A stretch of 35,798 nt of DNA. Source: JAJRRH01 sp047638815 (GTDB lineage: Bacteria > Bacteroidota > Bacteroidia > Flavobacteriales_D > JABDKJ01). Under the pieces are notes generated by a model, which saw only the letters and a list, made by a program, of their open reading frames with translations, did not search any database and had not been told where the DNA came from. Below, piece after piece: positions 15,979 through 24,642 of this stretch (position 1 is its first letter; each line of letters opens with the position of its first letter). The position numbers were made by a program, and so were the translations under genes. The DNA lies in the NCBI GenBank assembly GCA_047638815.1, contig JBLIMR010000024.1:1-35798 (forward strand). Direction: 5' to 3'.

Positions 15979-16371
15979 TTAAAGTGCAGTACTACGTATT
16001 GGAATATATGTAGCAGTTAGTAAAATCTCAGCTAAAATCACATTCCATTTCACGCAAACGAAGTTAGTCCTCGTCAAATTATCAATATAAATTGTAAATC
16101 CCTCATCAACGATTATAGAATCTTCATCTAAACTAAAAGCCCAAGTGGTCTCATAAAAGAATGGATTTAAAGAATCACAGCTCAATGAACCATCCGATTC
16201 CTGAAAGACATGATTTGTAAAGAAATAGATCAAATCATATGCATCACATGGCTCCTGTTCAACAAGCAACTCCTCATCTAGACCACCATTTACAGATTGG
16301 GTTTCGCTAACCAAGGCCCAAAATTTACCAGTTAATAATTCTGTCCTTGAACGTATAAAAAAAGCCCAACA
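15979..16371 (-). pseudogene. Lipocalin-like lipoprotein, 5'-truncated remnant
   Basis: The open frame runs from an in-frame TAA at 16374-16372 to a stop at 15979. The conserved start of a Bacteroidota lipocalin-like domain, LLTGKFWALVSETQSVNG, is present, followed by LIYFFTNHVFQESDGSL and a final strand ILLTATYIPI. Normally these proteins have a signal peptide and lipobox before this point. Here the frame instead runs straight into the terminator of the TPR gene, and only a TTG at 16314 could start it, inside the domain. I read it as a remnant that lost its N terminus. It could still be transcribed by read-through, but would not be exported. Confidence 0.6.
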
Positions 16372-16390
16372 TTAAATGCTGAGCTTTTCT
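16357..16390 (-). terminator. Rho-independent terminator downstream of the TPR gene (bidirectional in form)
   Basis: AAAAGC (16360-16365) pairs with GCTTTT (16383-16388), with additional internal pairs and two mismatches around a small loop. On the minus strand it is followed by seven T. It lies 38 bp after the TPR gene stop. Confidence 0.7.
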
Positions 16391-16427
16391 TTTATCTTGA
16401 GGTCTTTAAATCTTTTAGTCTAATTAA

Positions 16428-17627
16428 CTATTTCAAAGATTTATATTTATCCGTCATCTTAAGACGAACATATATTTCTTTAAGAGACTGTACGGTACTT
16501 GCATCCTCAGCATCTAATTCATGGGCTTTCTCTAAAAATGGCATTGCCATATTAAAAAGACCATTTGCTTTTTCAGTACCAACGGCCATTTCTTTTGATT
16601 GGCTTAAAGACATTTGATTAACATCCTTAATAATTGCAGCGGCCTCATTATAGTAAGAAGCGCCCAAGTTGTAGTTTGCTTCGAAATAATCTGGATTCAA
16701 GCTAATTGCCTTATCATATGCAGCCCTTGCTTCAGGCATTTTACCAAGATTATCATAGACACTCCCTGCAGAGTAGTTCAACACTGAGTTGTCAGGGTCA
16801 TTCTTAAGAGACATTTCTAAATTTGAAAGAGCCTCTTCCAAATTATCATCTTCTAGGTAAACATTCACTTCATCGATTAACAATCCTTGATCATTTGGAT
16901 GTGCCACACGACCTTCTTTCAATACTTTTAATGCTTGTTCTTTGTCACCACCTTTCACTGTCACATCATATAAAAACTTATACAATGATGGATCTGGAAA
17001 TTTCATGTCAATCGCCTTTCTGTAATACATCATTGCATTAGTATTATCACCAGCTCTATCAGCAGACAGTCCTGCATTGAAAATTGCTGTAGAATCAACA
17101 ATGCCCATTTTATCAGCCATCATATTAGCAGAATCAAAATGTTTGTATGCTCCAGCGTAATCTTCAACGTTATACAAGTTAATTCCAGAATTCACCGAGA
17201 TGTTCTGCATAATAGAAAGTCCAAGAGTATTTTCTTTCTCGTAACTTCCTTTCGTATCCAGATCTAAGGCTTTCATGTATGACTCCGCACCCAATTCAAC
17301 AGGATTCGGACTGATATCTGAAAAACCTGGCTTCTCTAGAAACCGAGATAGTAATTGGTAAATATCACCTCGATATCTCCAAGTTTTTTCCTTTATAGCA
17401 GTTTTTTCGTGTGTTGTCGCAGGTTCTATATAACCTACAGCGGCTGTCAATTTACTCTTTATTTTCTCAAGATCTTCTTGAGGAAGAGATTCCATGTCGC
17501 TTCCAGCCATAACAGATGTTGCGTCATCATAGGCCAACTTAGCACTAGCCACTTTGCTATTTTGCGCCACAATTGTTCCAGCTAGGAACATGATCATGAC
17601 CAAACTTGAGAGGTACTTTTTATTCAT
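16428..17627 (-). CDS. Exported tetratricopeptide repeat protein
   Basis: A 399-residue protein with a signal peptide (MNKKYLSSLVMIMFLAGTIVAQ; no lipobox) and a TPR solenoid. Repeat-like units are visible at about residues 155-190 (GAYKHFDSANMMADK), 190-225 (AMMYYRKAIDMKFPD), 230-290 and 290-330 (DNSVLNYSAGSVYDNLGKMP; ARAAYDKAISLNPDYFEANY). It is probably periplasmic and mediates protein contacts; partners are unknown. It follows gyrA on the same strand after 154 bp, with its own promoter match at 17731 and a good terminator downstream, so it is likely transcribed on its own. Confidence 0.85.
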   Translation of the reverse strand: MNKKYLSSLVMIMFLAGTIVAQNSKVASAKLAYDDATSVMAGSDMESLPQEDLEKIKSKLTAAVGYIEPATTHEKTAIKEKTWRYRGDIYQLLSRFLEKPGFSDISPNPVELGAESYMKALDLDTKGSYEKENTLGLSIMQNISVNSGINLYNVEDYAGAYKHFDSANMMADKMGIVDSTAIFNAGLSADRAGDNTNAMMYYRKAIDMKFPDPSLYKFLYDVTVKGGDKEQALKVLKEGRVAHPNDQGLLIDEVNVYLEDDNLEEALSNLEMSLKNDPDNSVLNYSAGSVYDNLGKMPEARAAYDKAISLNPDYFEANYNLGASYYNEAAAIIKDVNQMSLSQSKEMAVGTEKANGLFNMAMPFLEKAHELDAEDASTVQSLKEIYVRLKMTDKYKSLK

Positions 17628-17730
17628 TTTATATCGATTATTAATGTGTTCTTAAATTAATTTTTCAGATAATTATTACCATTACTTATCCCATCATAGC
17701 GCCTTTTAAAGCCCCTGTATCTATGGGATG

Positions 17731-17738
17731 CAAAGATA
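17731..17738 (-). promoter_or_regulatory. predicted -7 promoter element for the TPR gene
   Basis: Minus strand TATCTTTG, an exact TAnnTTTG match, 104 bp upstream of the TPR gene start and downstream of the gyrA stop, leaving a leader of nearly 100 nt. Confidence 0.45.
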
Positions 17739-17781
17739 ATCATTAATCCACAGAGTGAATATCAAGAATGCTGCCAAAAAT

Positions 17782-20340
17782 TTATTCCTCCTCGCTGGAG
17801 TCTGATTTAGAGTCTATTGAAGGAATGTCTTCAGGTCCATTTTCAGGGTCCATTTCTGGCGTAGGATCTTCATCTATGTTAGCATTTTGATCATTCTCAA
17901 TATGGGCAATAGAAATTTTAGCAACCGCTGCAATTTTATCTTTCCCCTTCAAATTAATCAATTTAACACCTTGAGTTGCTCTTCCCATTACTCTCATTTC
18001 TGAGACCAATAATCGTATCGCAATACCTGACCTATTGATAATCATCAATTGATCTTCATCCATCACTTGCTTGATAGCAATTAGATTTCCGGTTTTCTCA
18101 GTGATGCTTATGGTTTTAACACCTTTACCACCTCTGTTGGTTATACGGTAACCGTCTACTTGAGATCTTTTACCATATCCATTTTCAGAAACCACTAGAA
18201 TATTTTCATGTTCTCCCTCTACACATACCATTCCGATCACTCTATCCGTATCACTTCCTAGCCTTATTCCACGCACTCCCGAAGCCGTACGTCCCATGGC
18301 TCTGGTTTTTGCTTCTGGGAATCGAATCGCCTTTCCTTCTTTAGAAGCAATGATTATCTCATTATTTCCATTGGTCAATTTAGCTTCGAGTAATTGATCT
18401 CCATCTTTAATGGATATTGCTCTAATACCATTTTGTCTTGGACGACTATAGGCTTCAAGACTTGTCTTTTTCACTGTACCCAAAGCAGTACACATGACCA
18501 CAAAGTTATTTTGGATATACTCCTGATCTCGGAGGTCCTTTACATTTAGATATGACATGATTTTATCTCCCGGCTCAACCTTAATCAAATTCTGGATTGC
18601 CCTACCTTTGGATGTTTTACTACCCTCTGGTATTTCGAATATCCGCATCCAATAACATTGTCCTTTCTCGGTGAATATCATTAAGAAGTTATGGTTGGTT
18701 GCCACAAAGAGATGCTCTAAGAAATCTGTATCTCTAGTTGTGCTGCCTTTTGATCCTACTCCACCCCTTGCCTGAGTTCTGTACTCATGCAATGACGTTC
18801 TCTTCATGTATCCAAGGTGTGAAATAGTCACAACCACAGATTCATCAGCGATCAAATCTTCAATGCTCACTTCAGCACCGCTATACTCTATTAGTGTTCT
18901 TCTTTCATCACCATACTTATCCTTTATTTCATTGAGCTCAGTTCTGATGATGTCCTTTCTCATTTCCTTATCACCCAATATAGCCTCTAAATGCTCGATT
19001 GTTTTCATCAATTCATCAAATTCCGCTCTTATCTTATCTCTTTCAAGACCAGTAAGTTTTTGAAGCCTCATATCTAGGATTGCCTTTGCTTGCAATTCTG
19101 ATAGAGAAAATGATTCCATCAAGCCATCTTTGGCAACCTCCGGATTAGCACTTGCGCGAATAAGTTTTATTACTGCATCAAGGTTGTCAATTGCAATCAA
19201 TAATCCCTCAAGGATATGTGCTCTTGCCTTGGCTTTTCTCAAGTCAAACTCTGCCCTACGTACAACCACTTCATGTCTATGTTCCACGAATTCGTAGATC
19301 ATATCTTTTAAGTTCAACAACTTCGGACGCCCATTGACTAACGCAATGTTATTGACTGAGAATGATTGCTGTAACGCTGTGTACTTGAACAATGTGTTTA
19401 ATACCACATTTGGAATTGCATCTCGTTTCAATTCATAAACGATACGCATCCCTTGTCTATCAGACTCATCTCTGATATCTGATATTCCTTCAATCTTTTT
19501 ATCGTTTATCAAGTCGGCCGTTTTCTTGATCATGTCGGCCTTGTTCACTTGATAAGGAATCTCATCTACAATGATGACATCCTTTCCAGATTTTGTTTCT
19601 TCAAATCGAGTGTTCGCTCGCATCACGATTCTTCCTCTTCCAGTCTCAAAGGCACTCTTCACACCTTCATAACCATATATGGTTCCCCCAGTTGGGAAAT
19701 CTGGTGCTTTAACATGCTCCATGAGCCCTTCAATCGTGATCTCACTATCATCAATTAAGGCTATAGTACCATCGATAACCTCAGTAAGATTGTGGGGAGC
19801 CATGTTAGTGGCCATACCAACAGCAATACCACTTGCTCCATTAATAAGCAGCGTTGGAATTTTAGTAGGAAGAACACTTGGCTCTTGAAGGGAATCATCA
19901 AAGTTATTAACAAAATCTACCGTCTCTTTGTCAAGATCTGCTAACAATTCATCACTCAGTCTTCTCAATCGAGCCTCAGTATATCTCATTGCCGCAGGAT
20001 TATCACCATCGACAGAACCAAAGTTTCCTTGACCGTCCACCAAAGGATAACGGAGAGACCAGCTTTGAGCCATACGCACCATTGCGTAATAGACAGAGCT
20101 ATCACCATGCGGATGATACTTTCCAAGGACTTCCCCAACAATTCTAGCCGACTTTTTATGCGCTCTACCAGCAGAAAGACCTAAGTCTAACATTCCGTAT
20201 AAAACCCTTCTATGCACCGGCTTTAGGCCATCTCTAACATCCGGCAAAGCTCTAGAAACAATAACACTCATCGAATAATCGATGTACGCGCTTTTCATTT
20301 CATCTTCAATGCTTACCTTGACAATATTTTCTCCCTCCAT
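17782..20340 (-). CDS. gyrA: DNA gyrase subunit A
   Basis: GyrA, the breakage-reunion subunit of gyrase that introduces negative supercoils with GyrB. The 852-residue protein has the winged-helix/tower region starting at DYSMSVIVSRALPDVRDGLK, the catalytic Tyr120 in NPAAMRYTEARL, the coiled-coil region around 370-490, and a C-terminal beta-pinwheel. A GyrA box-like YRTQARGGVGSKG near residue 520 favours gyrase over topoisomerase IV. It ends with a long acidic tail (DSKSDSSEEE). The quinolone-determining segment reads HPHGDSSVYYAMVRMAQ, so Tyr85 stands where E. coli has Asp87. The ATG start gives the family's normal N terminus. Confidence 0.97.
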   Translation of the reverse strand: MEGENIVKVSIEDEMKSAYIDYSMSVIVSRALPDVRDGLKPVHRRVLYGMLDLGLSAGRAHKKSARIVGEVLGKYHPHGDSSVYYAMVRMAQSWSLRYPLVDGQGNFGSVDGDNPAAMRYTEARLRRLSDELLADLDKETVDFVNNFDDSLQEPSVLPTKIPTLLINGASGIAVGMATNMAPHNLTEVIDGTIALIDDSEITIEGLMEHVKAPDFPTGGTIYGYEGVKSAFETGRGRIVMRANTRFEETKSGKDVIIVDEIPYQVNKADMIKKTADLINDKKIEGISDIRDESDRQGMRIVYELKRDAIPNVVLNTLFKYTALQQSFSVNNIALVNGRPKLLNLKDMIYEFVEHRHEVVVRRAEFDLRKAKARAHILEGLLIAIDNLDAVIKLIRASANPEVAKDGLMESFSLSELQAKAILDMRLQKLTGLERDKIRAEFDELMKTIEHLEAILGDKEMRKDIIRTELNEIKDKYGDERRTLIEYSGAEVSIEDLIADESVVVTISHLGYMKRTSLHEYRTQARGGVGSKGSTTRDTDFLEHLFVATNHNFLMIFTEKGQCYWMRIFEIPEGSKTSKGRAIQNLIKVEPGDKIMSYLNVKDLRDQEYIQNNFVVMCTALGTVKKTSLEAYSRPRQNGIRAISIKDGDQLLEAKLTNGNNEIIIASKEGKAIRFPEAKTRAMGRTASGVRGIRLGSDTDRVIGMVCVEGEHENILVVSENGYGKRSQVDGYRITNRGGKGVKTISITEKTGNLIAIKQVMDEDQLMIINRSGIAIRLLVSEMRVMGRATQGVKLINLKGKDKIAAVAKISIAHIENDQNANIDEDPTPEMDPENGPEDIPSIDSKSDSSEEE

Positions 20341-20394
20341 CTTTCTTTTAATTATATATTTTCGGTGGCGCTACAACTTGATTGTTTGTAAATC

Positions 20395-20445
20395 AATGCT
20401 TTAGCAACTAAGGTCAACGCTTCAAATGGCGTTGAATTAAGCATT
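20395..20445 (-). promoter_or_regulatory. nested inverted repeat in the gyrA leader
   Basis: The outer arms AATGCTT (20395-20401) and AAGCATT (20439-20445) enclose inner arms TCAACGC (20414-20420) and GCGTTGA (20429-20435); all four arms pair perfectly. It lies 55-105 bp upstream of the gyrA ATG, in the probable leader RNA or operator. A supercoiling- or protein-responsive control element is possible. Confidence 0.45.
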
Positions 20446-20615
20446 CGAAAGTACCATTAACACTTGACTAATGGATTTTTTGAGCACCCTTAATTTTTAA
20501 CAAAATTCTGTGGAAAAAAGCGGTTTTTGAGATGACTTTTTACAATAACATAAATACTTTTATAGTTCCAAAGATATTACCACACTATGATACACAGTTT
20601 GGTTCAATTTTTGAA

Positions 20616-20646
20616 TTGTCTAATCGGACAATAGATAGTAACTTCG
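20616..20646 (+). promoter_or_regulatory. predicted clpC promoter
   Basis: TTG at 20616-20618, a 20-bp spacer, and TAACTTCG at 20639-20646, one mismatch from the TAnnTTTG consensus. It lies 48 bp before the preferred ATG. Confidence 0.45.
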
Positions 20647-20693
20647 ATGACTGACTTACGTATATGTATCTGTCATTTAATACAAACACGATT

Positions 20694-23249
20694 ATGGAAG
20701 CAAAATTTTCACCAAGAGTAAAAGAAGTAATAGGTTTCAGTAGAGAGGAAGCTCTAAGACTAGGTCAAGATTATATAGGCGTTGAACATTTGATGTTGGG
20801 AATACTAAGAGAAGGAGAAGGTTCAGCAATAAAACACTTAAACACACTTAAAGTGGATCTTATGGATCTGCGTCAAGCCATTGAAGGGAAAATAAAGCCT
20901 AGCCTTTCGTCCAAGAGAAATGTCTCAGACATACCTTTGGTAAAGCAGGCTGAGAGAATCTTAAAAATCACTTACCTAGAGGCTAAACTTCATGGAAGTT
21001 CAAGCATAGGCACTGATCATCTTTTATTATCTATACTAAAGGATGAAAACAATATTATCCATCAGCAACTCAAAAACTTAGGCGTTGACTATAGTTCTGT
21101 TCATGAATTGATGCAGAATGAAAGTGTTGAAAGTCCAAGGGCTGAATTCCCTGCTGATGATGATCCAGGAGATCTAGGATTTGGTGATTCGGGTGGATCA
21201 GAAGGACAGAGCGCTTCGAAAAGACCATCGAACACAAAATCAAAAACTCCAGTTCTTGACAACTTCGGAAGAAATCTAACCTTACTTGCAGAAGAAGGAA
21301 AACTAGATCCTATTGTTGGAAGAGAAAAAGAAATTGAAAGAGTTTCACAAATTCTAAGTCGAAGAAAGAAAAACAATCCTGTTCTTATTGGAGAACCTGG
21401 TGTTGGTAAATCTGCCATTGCAGAAGGACTAGCCTTAAGAATCGTTCAAAAGAAAGTTTCTAGAGTTCTTTTCGGGAAAAGAATTGTTGCTCTGGATATT
21501 GCTGCACTTGTTGCAGGAACAAAATACAGAGGTCAGTTTGAAGAAAGAATGAAGGCCGTCATAAACGAATTAGAAAAATCGGATGAGGTTATTCTTTTCA
21601 TTGATGAAGTACATACTATAGTAGGTGCCGGTGGAGCCAGTGGCTCTTTGGATGCTTCCAACATGTTTAAACCAGCCCTCGCAAGAGGTGACATACAATG
21701 TATTGGAGCAACTACTTTGGATGAATACAGACAGTACATCGAAAAGGATGGTGCCTTAGAAAGAAGATTCCAACAAGTATTGGTTGAGCCTACTACGATT
21801 GACGAAACCATAGAGATATTACATAACATTAAAGACAAATATGAAGACCATCACGGTGTGAGTTACACTGATGAGGCCATAGTTGCTTGTGTTACACTTA
21901 CCGCTCGATATGTTGCAGACAGACACCTTCCAGACAAAGCCATCGATGCTTTAGATGAGGTGGGGTCAAGAGTACACATTTCCAACATTACCGTTCCTAA
22001 AGAGGTGATCGATCTTGAAAAAGAGATTGAAGACATTAAAAAGGAAAAGAATCAAGTTGTTAAAAGCCAAAAATATGAAGAGGCGGCAAAACTTAGAGAC
22101 AAAGAGAGACAATCTCTAGACAAACTTGATCAAGCGAAAAAAGACTGGGAGGAATCTGAAAAAACGCACAGAGAAAAAGTTAGTTCAGAAGATGTGGCTT
22201 CAGTCGTGGCTATGATGACAGGTATACCTGTACAGAAAATAGCAGAGAAAGAAAGTGGTATGCTAGCACGTATGCCAGAAGTGATTGCAAATAGTGTTAT
22301 TGGTCAAGATGAAGCTGTAGGCAAAATAGTAAAAGCTATTCAAAGAAATAGAGCTGGATTAAAGGATCCGAATAAACCTATCGGTTCATTCATTTTCTTA
22401 GGACCTACTGGCGTTGGGAAAACCCAATTGGCAAAAGTTTTGGCTAAGTTTATGTTTGACTCAGAGGAATCCCTAATTAGGATTGACATGAGTGAATACA
22501 TGGAGAAATTTGCTATTTCAAGATTAATCGGAGCACCTCCGGGATATGTAGGATATGAAGAAGGTGGTCAACTAACTGAAAAAGTTAGACGTAAGCCCTA
22601 CTCTATTGTTTTACTTGATGAAATAGAAAAAGCGCATCCAGATGTATTTAATTTAATGCTTCAAGCATTGGACGATGGACAGTTGACGGATAGTCTTGGA
22701 AGAAAAATCGACTTTAGAAACACGATTATTATAATGACTTCTAATATTGGGGCGAGACAATTGGCAGAATTTGGTTCTGGCGTTGGATTTGGTACTGCTG
22801 CAAAGGAAGCTTCTAAACAAACCCACGCTTCTGGTGTCATCCAAAAAGCATTGAAAAAGACATTTGCTCCTGAATTCCTGAATAGAATTGATGATGTAAT
22901 ATTGTTCAATTCATTGAAGAGAGAAGATATCCATAAGATCATTGATATTGAGTTGGCCAAACTGTACAACAGAATTGAAGGTCTTGGATATAAAATCAAG
23001 TTGAATGAAGAGGCAAAAGACTTTATTGCCGACAAAGGATATGATGTGAAATATGGTGCCCGTCCGTTGAGTCGTGCTATTCAGAAGTATCTTGAAGATC
23101 CATTGGCTGAACAAATAATCAATAATAACTTGGAAGAAGGAGATTCTATTCAAGTGACTATGGATAAAGCCAAGGAGAATATCCTTTTGAAGATAAAAAA
23201 AAATAAAAAGTCTCCTAAAGAAAAGGAGAGTAGCAAAGACGAAGAATAA
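20694..23249 (+). CDS. clpC: ATP-dependent Clp protease ATP-binding subunit ClpC
   Basis: Class 1 HSP100 unfoldase that feeds substrates to ClpP. It has two Clp_N repeats (about residues 1-145; FSREEALRLGQDYIGVEHLM and THLLL-type second repeat). D1 has Walker A GEPGVGKSAIAEG and Walker B VILFIDEVHT; the UVR motif is KYEEAAKLRDKERQSLDKL; D2 has GPTGVGKTQLAKV and IVLLDEIEKAHPDV. The VGFG tetrapeptide near residue 700 is the loop that docks on ClpP. The tail is Lys/Glu-rich. The open frame extends to 20664, but MEAKFSPRVKEVIGFS at 20694 is the standard family start. The gene is monocistronic, followed by a strong terminator. All motifs are intact. Confidence 0.96.
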   Translation: MEAKFSPRVKEVIGFSREEALRLGQDYIGVEHLMLGILREGEGSAIKHLNTLKVDLMDLRQAIEGKIKPSLSSKRNVSDIPLVKQAERILKITYLEAKLHGSSSIGTDHLLLSILKDENNIIHQQLKNLGVDYSSVHELMQNESVESPRAEFPADDDPGDLGFGDSGGSEGQSASKRPSNTKSKTPVLDNFGRNLTLLAEEGKLDPIVGREKEIERVSQILSRRKKNNPVLIGEPGVGKSAIAEGLALRIVQKKVSRVLFGKRIVALDIAALVAGTKYRGQFEERMKAVINELEKSDEVILFIDEVHTIVGAGGASGSLDASNMFKPALARGDIQCIGATTLDEYRQYIEKDGALERRFQQVLVEPTTIDETIEILHNIKDKYEDHHGVSYTDEAIVACVTLTARYVADRHLPDKAIDALDEVGSRVHISNITVPKEVIDLEKEIEDIKKEKNQVVKSQKYEEAAKLRDKERQSLDKLDQAKKDWEESEKTHREKVSSEDVASVVAMMTGIPVQKIAEKESGMLARMPEVIANSVIGQDEAVGKIVKAIQRNRAGLKDPNKPIGSFIFLGPTGVGKTQLAKVLAKFMFDSEESLIRIDMSEYMEKFAISRLIGAPPGYVGYEEGGQLTEKVRRKPYSIVLLDEIEKAHPDVFNLMLQALDDGQLTDSLGRKIDFRNTIIIMTSNIGARQLAEFGSGVGFGTAAKEASKQTHASGVIQKALKKTFAPEFLNRIDDVILFNSLKREDIHKIIDIELAKLYNRIEGLGYKIKLNEEAKDFIADKGYDVKYGARPLSRAIQKYLEDPLAEQIINNNLEEGDSIQVTMDKAKENILLKIKKNKKSPKEKESSKDEE

Positions 23250-23256
23250 CTTTAAT

Positions 23257-23292
23257 CAGCCCGATCATTAGAAATGATTGGGCTGTTTTTTT
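23257..23292 (+). terminator. Rho-independent terminator of clpC
   Basis: CAGCCC/GGGCTG and ATCATT/AATGAT stem segments around a small AGAA-containing loop, with one G-T mismatch between them, followed by seven T (23286-23292). It lies 8 bp after the clpC stop. Confidence 0.88.
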
Positions 23293-23308
23293 ACTGACAA
23301 TCTATATC

Positions 23309-24625
23309 GTGAGAGTACTGCAATTTTTCATAGTAGTAATTTTAACCTCTTTTTTGGGTTTTACTTTGGATTTAAATGCTCAAGAGAATACTTGGGAGTT
23401 AAAACCAACATTCAAAACCGATAGTTTAGAGGAATACTTTATTAGTCCGGTGTATACTTTTCAATTGGAGTATGACATTGACTTTTCTGGTTTCTCAGCA
23501 TACGAATCGTTGGCTGCAGAAACTGGGGTCTATCAATATCGAGCATTTGTTAATGGAGAATGGTCTGATTGGACTAGCTATCGAAGTAAATTTAAAAATG
23601 TGAGATTGGATCGTAGATCCTTTGAAGCAGATCCTGTTTTTGGACAATTTGAGAAAATTCAATTTTCTTCACTTATAGAAAATGCAGAACCAACTTTTAG
23701 ATTATTTTTTGCGTTCAGACGTGAATTAGAGTTGTCACCGGCACGAGCGTCTAATGGTATTGACTGTGATTGTGAGTTACCTGCATATTGCAGTCGCGAA
23801 TGTTGGTGTCCAAGCGGAAGCTGTGATCCTTTGCAAGAACCATTACAAATTGAACCTACACATGTAATAGTCCATCACTCTGCTGGATTTAACGAAAGTG
23901 AAAATTTCGCATCTGTGGTTGCATATTATTTTGACTTGCACGTAAACACAAACGGCTGGGATGACATTGGCTATAATTGGCTTGTAGATGCGAATGGAAT
24001 CATCTACGAAGGACGAGGCAGCGAAGCTCAAGGAGCACATTTCAGTTGTATGAATGAAGCGACTACTGGAATATGCATGATTGGTGACTTTAGCACACTT
24101 AGCCCATCTGAGGCAGCCATGGAGGCTCTGCAGAGTCTTATATCATGGGAAGCATGTGATAAAACAATCAATCCTATAGCGTCTGAATTACATGCTGGAT
24201 CAGAAATTATTCTTCCGAATGTTTGTGGTCATCGAGATGGTAATGTCTCGAGTCAAAGTTGCAGTGCCACGGTTTGCCCAGGAGATGTTCTCTATGATAT
24301 GATAGATGTTATGAGAACAGAAATAGCAGAAAATGAATGTCTCGATCTTCAAACAGAAATGGTGGAAATTGAGGGAAATATTTTTGACATCTCCCCTAAC
24401 CCATTTTTTAATTACATCACCATCACAACTGATGATACTTGGGCGAAGAATAACTATCACTTTAAAGTGTATGATTTAAAAGGGTCCTTAGTTACGGAAC
24501 AAAAAGAAAATGGACTTTTTGAAAATAGCACAATGCTCGATCTTTCTAGCCTCACTTCTGGGGTGTACTTTTTAGAAATCACCACCGATAAGTATACAAT
24601 GAATCATCGTATCGTTAGAAAATAG
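23309..24625 (+). CDS. T9SS-exported PGRP/amidase_2-type N-acetylmuramoyl-L-alanine amidase
   Basis: A 438-residue secreted peptidoglycan amidase. The signal peptide spans residues 1-24. A leading region of unknown fold is followed by a cluster of six cysteines at 153-172. The PGRP-like amidase domain (about 183-340) has zinc ligands His in HVIVHHSAG (189/190), His308 in CGHRDG and Cys323 in CPGD, plus the YNWLVDANGIIYEGRG core. The end is a type A T9SS sorting domain (about 358-438; FDISPNPFFNYITI ... GVYFLEITTDKYTMNHRIVR). So it is exported through the outer membrane and probably cleaves peptidoglycan stem peptides from MurNAc outside the cell. The start is GTG 23309, right after the clpC terminator. 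Confidence 0.9.
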   Translation: MRVLQFFIVVILTSFLGFTLDLNAQENTWELKPTFKTDSLEEYFISPVYTFQLEYDIDFSGFSAYESLAAETGVYQYRAFVNGEWSDWTSYRSKFKNVRLDRRSFEADPVFGQFEKIQFSSLIENAEPTFRLFFAFRRELELSPARASNGIDCDCELPAYCSRECWCPSGSCDPLQEPLQIEPTHVIVHHSAGFNESENFASVVAYYFDLHVNTNGWDDIGYNWLVDANGIIYEGRGSEAQGAHFSCMNEATTGICMIGDFSTLSPSEAAMEALQSLISWEACDKTINPIASELHAGSEIILPNVCGHRDGNVSSQSCSATVCPGDVLYDMIDVMRTEIAENECLDLQTEMVEIEGNIFDISPNPFFNYITITTDDTWAKNNYHFKVYDLKGSLVTEQKENGLFENSTMLDLSSLTSGVYFLEITTDKYTMNHRIVRK

Positions 24626-24642
24626 TCTCTGACCAGCAGATC

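Larger units (their letters stand above)
20341..20693. other. divergent gyrA/clpC intergenic region
   Basis: Contains the regulatory signals of both genes and no credible ORF. On the gyrA side there is a nested inverted repeat (20395-20445) and a near-consensus minus-strand TACTTTCG ending near 20446. An exact minus-strand TATCTTTG match also occurs near 20570. On the clpC side there is a TTG-N20-TAACTTCG promoter candidate at 20616-20646. Confidence 0.6.
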
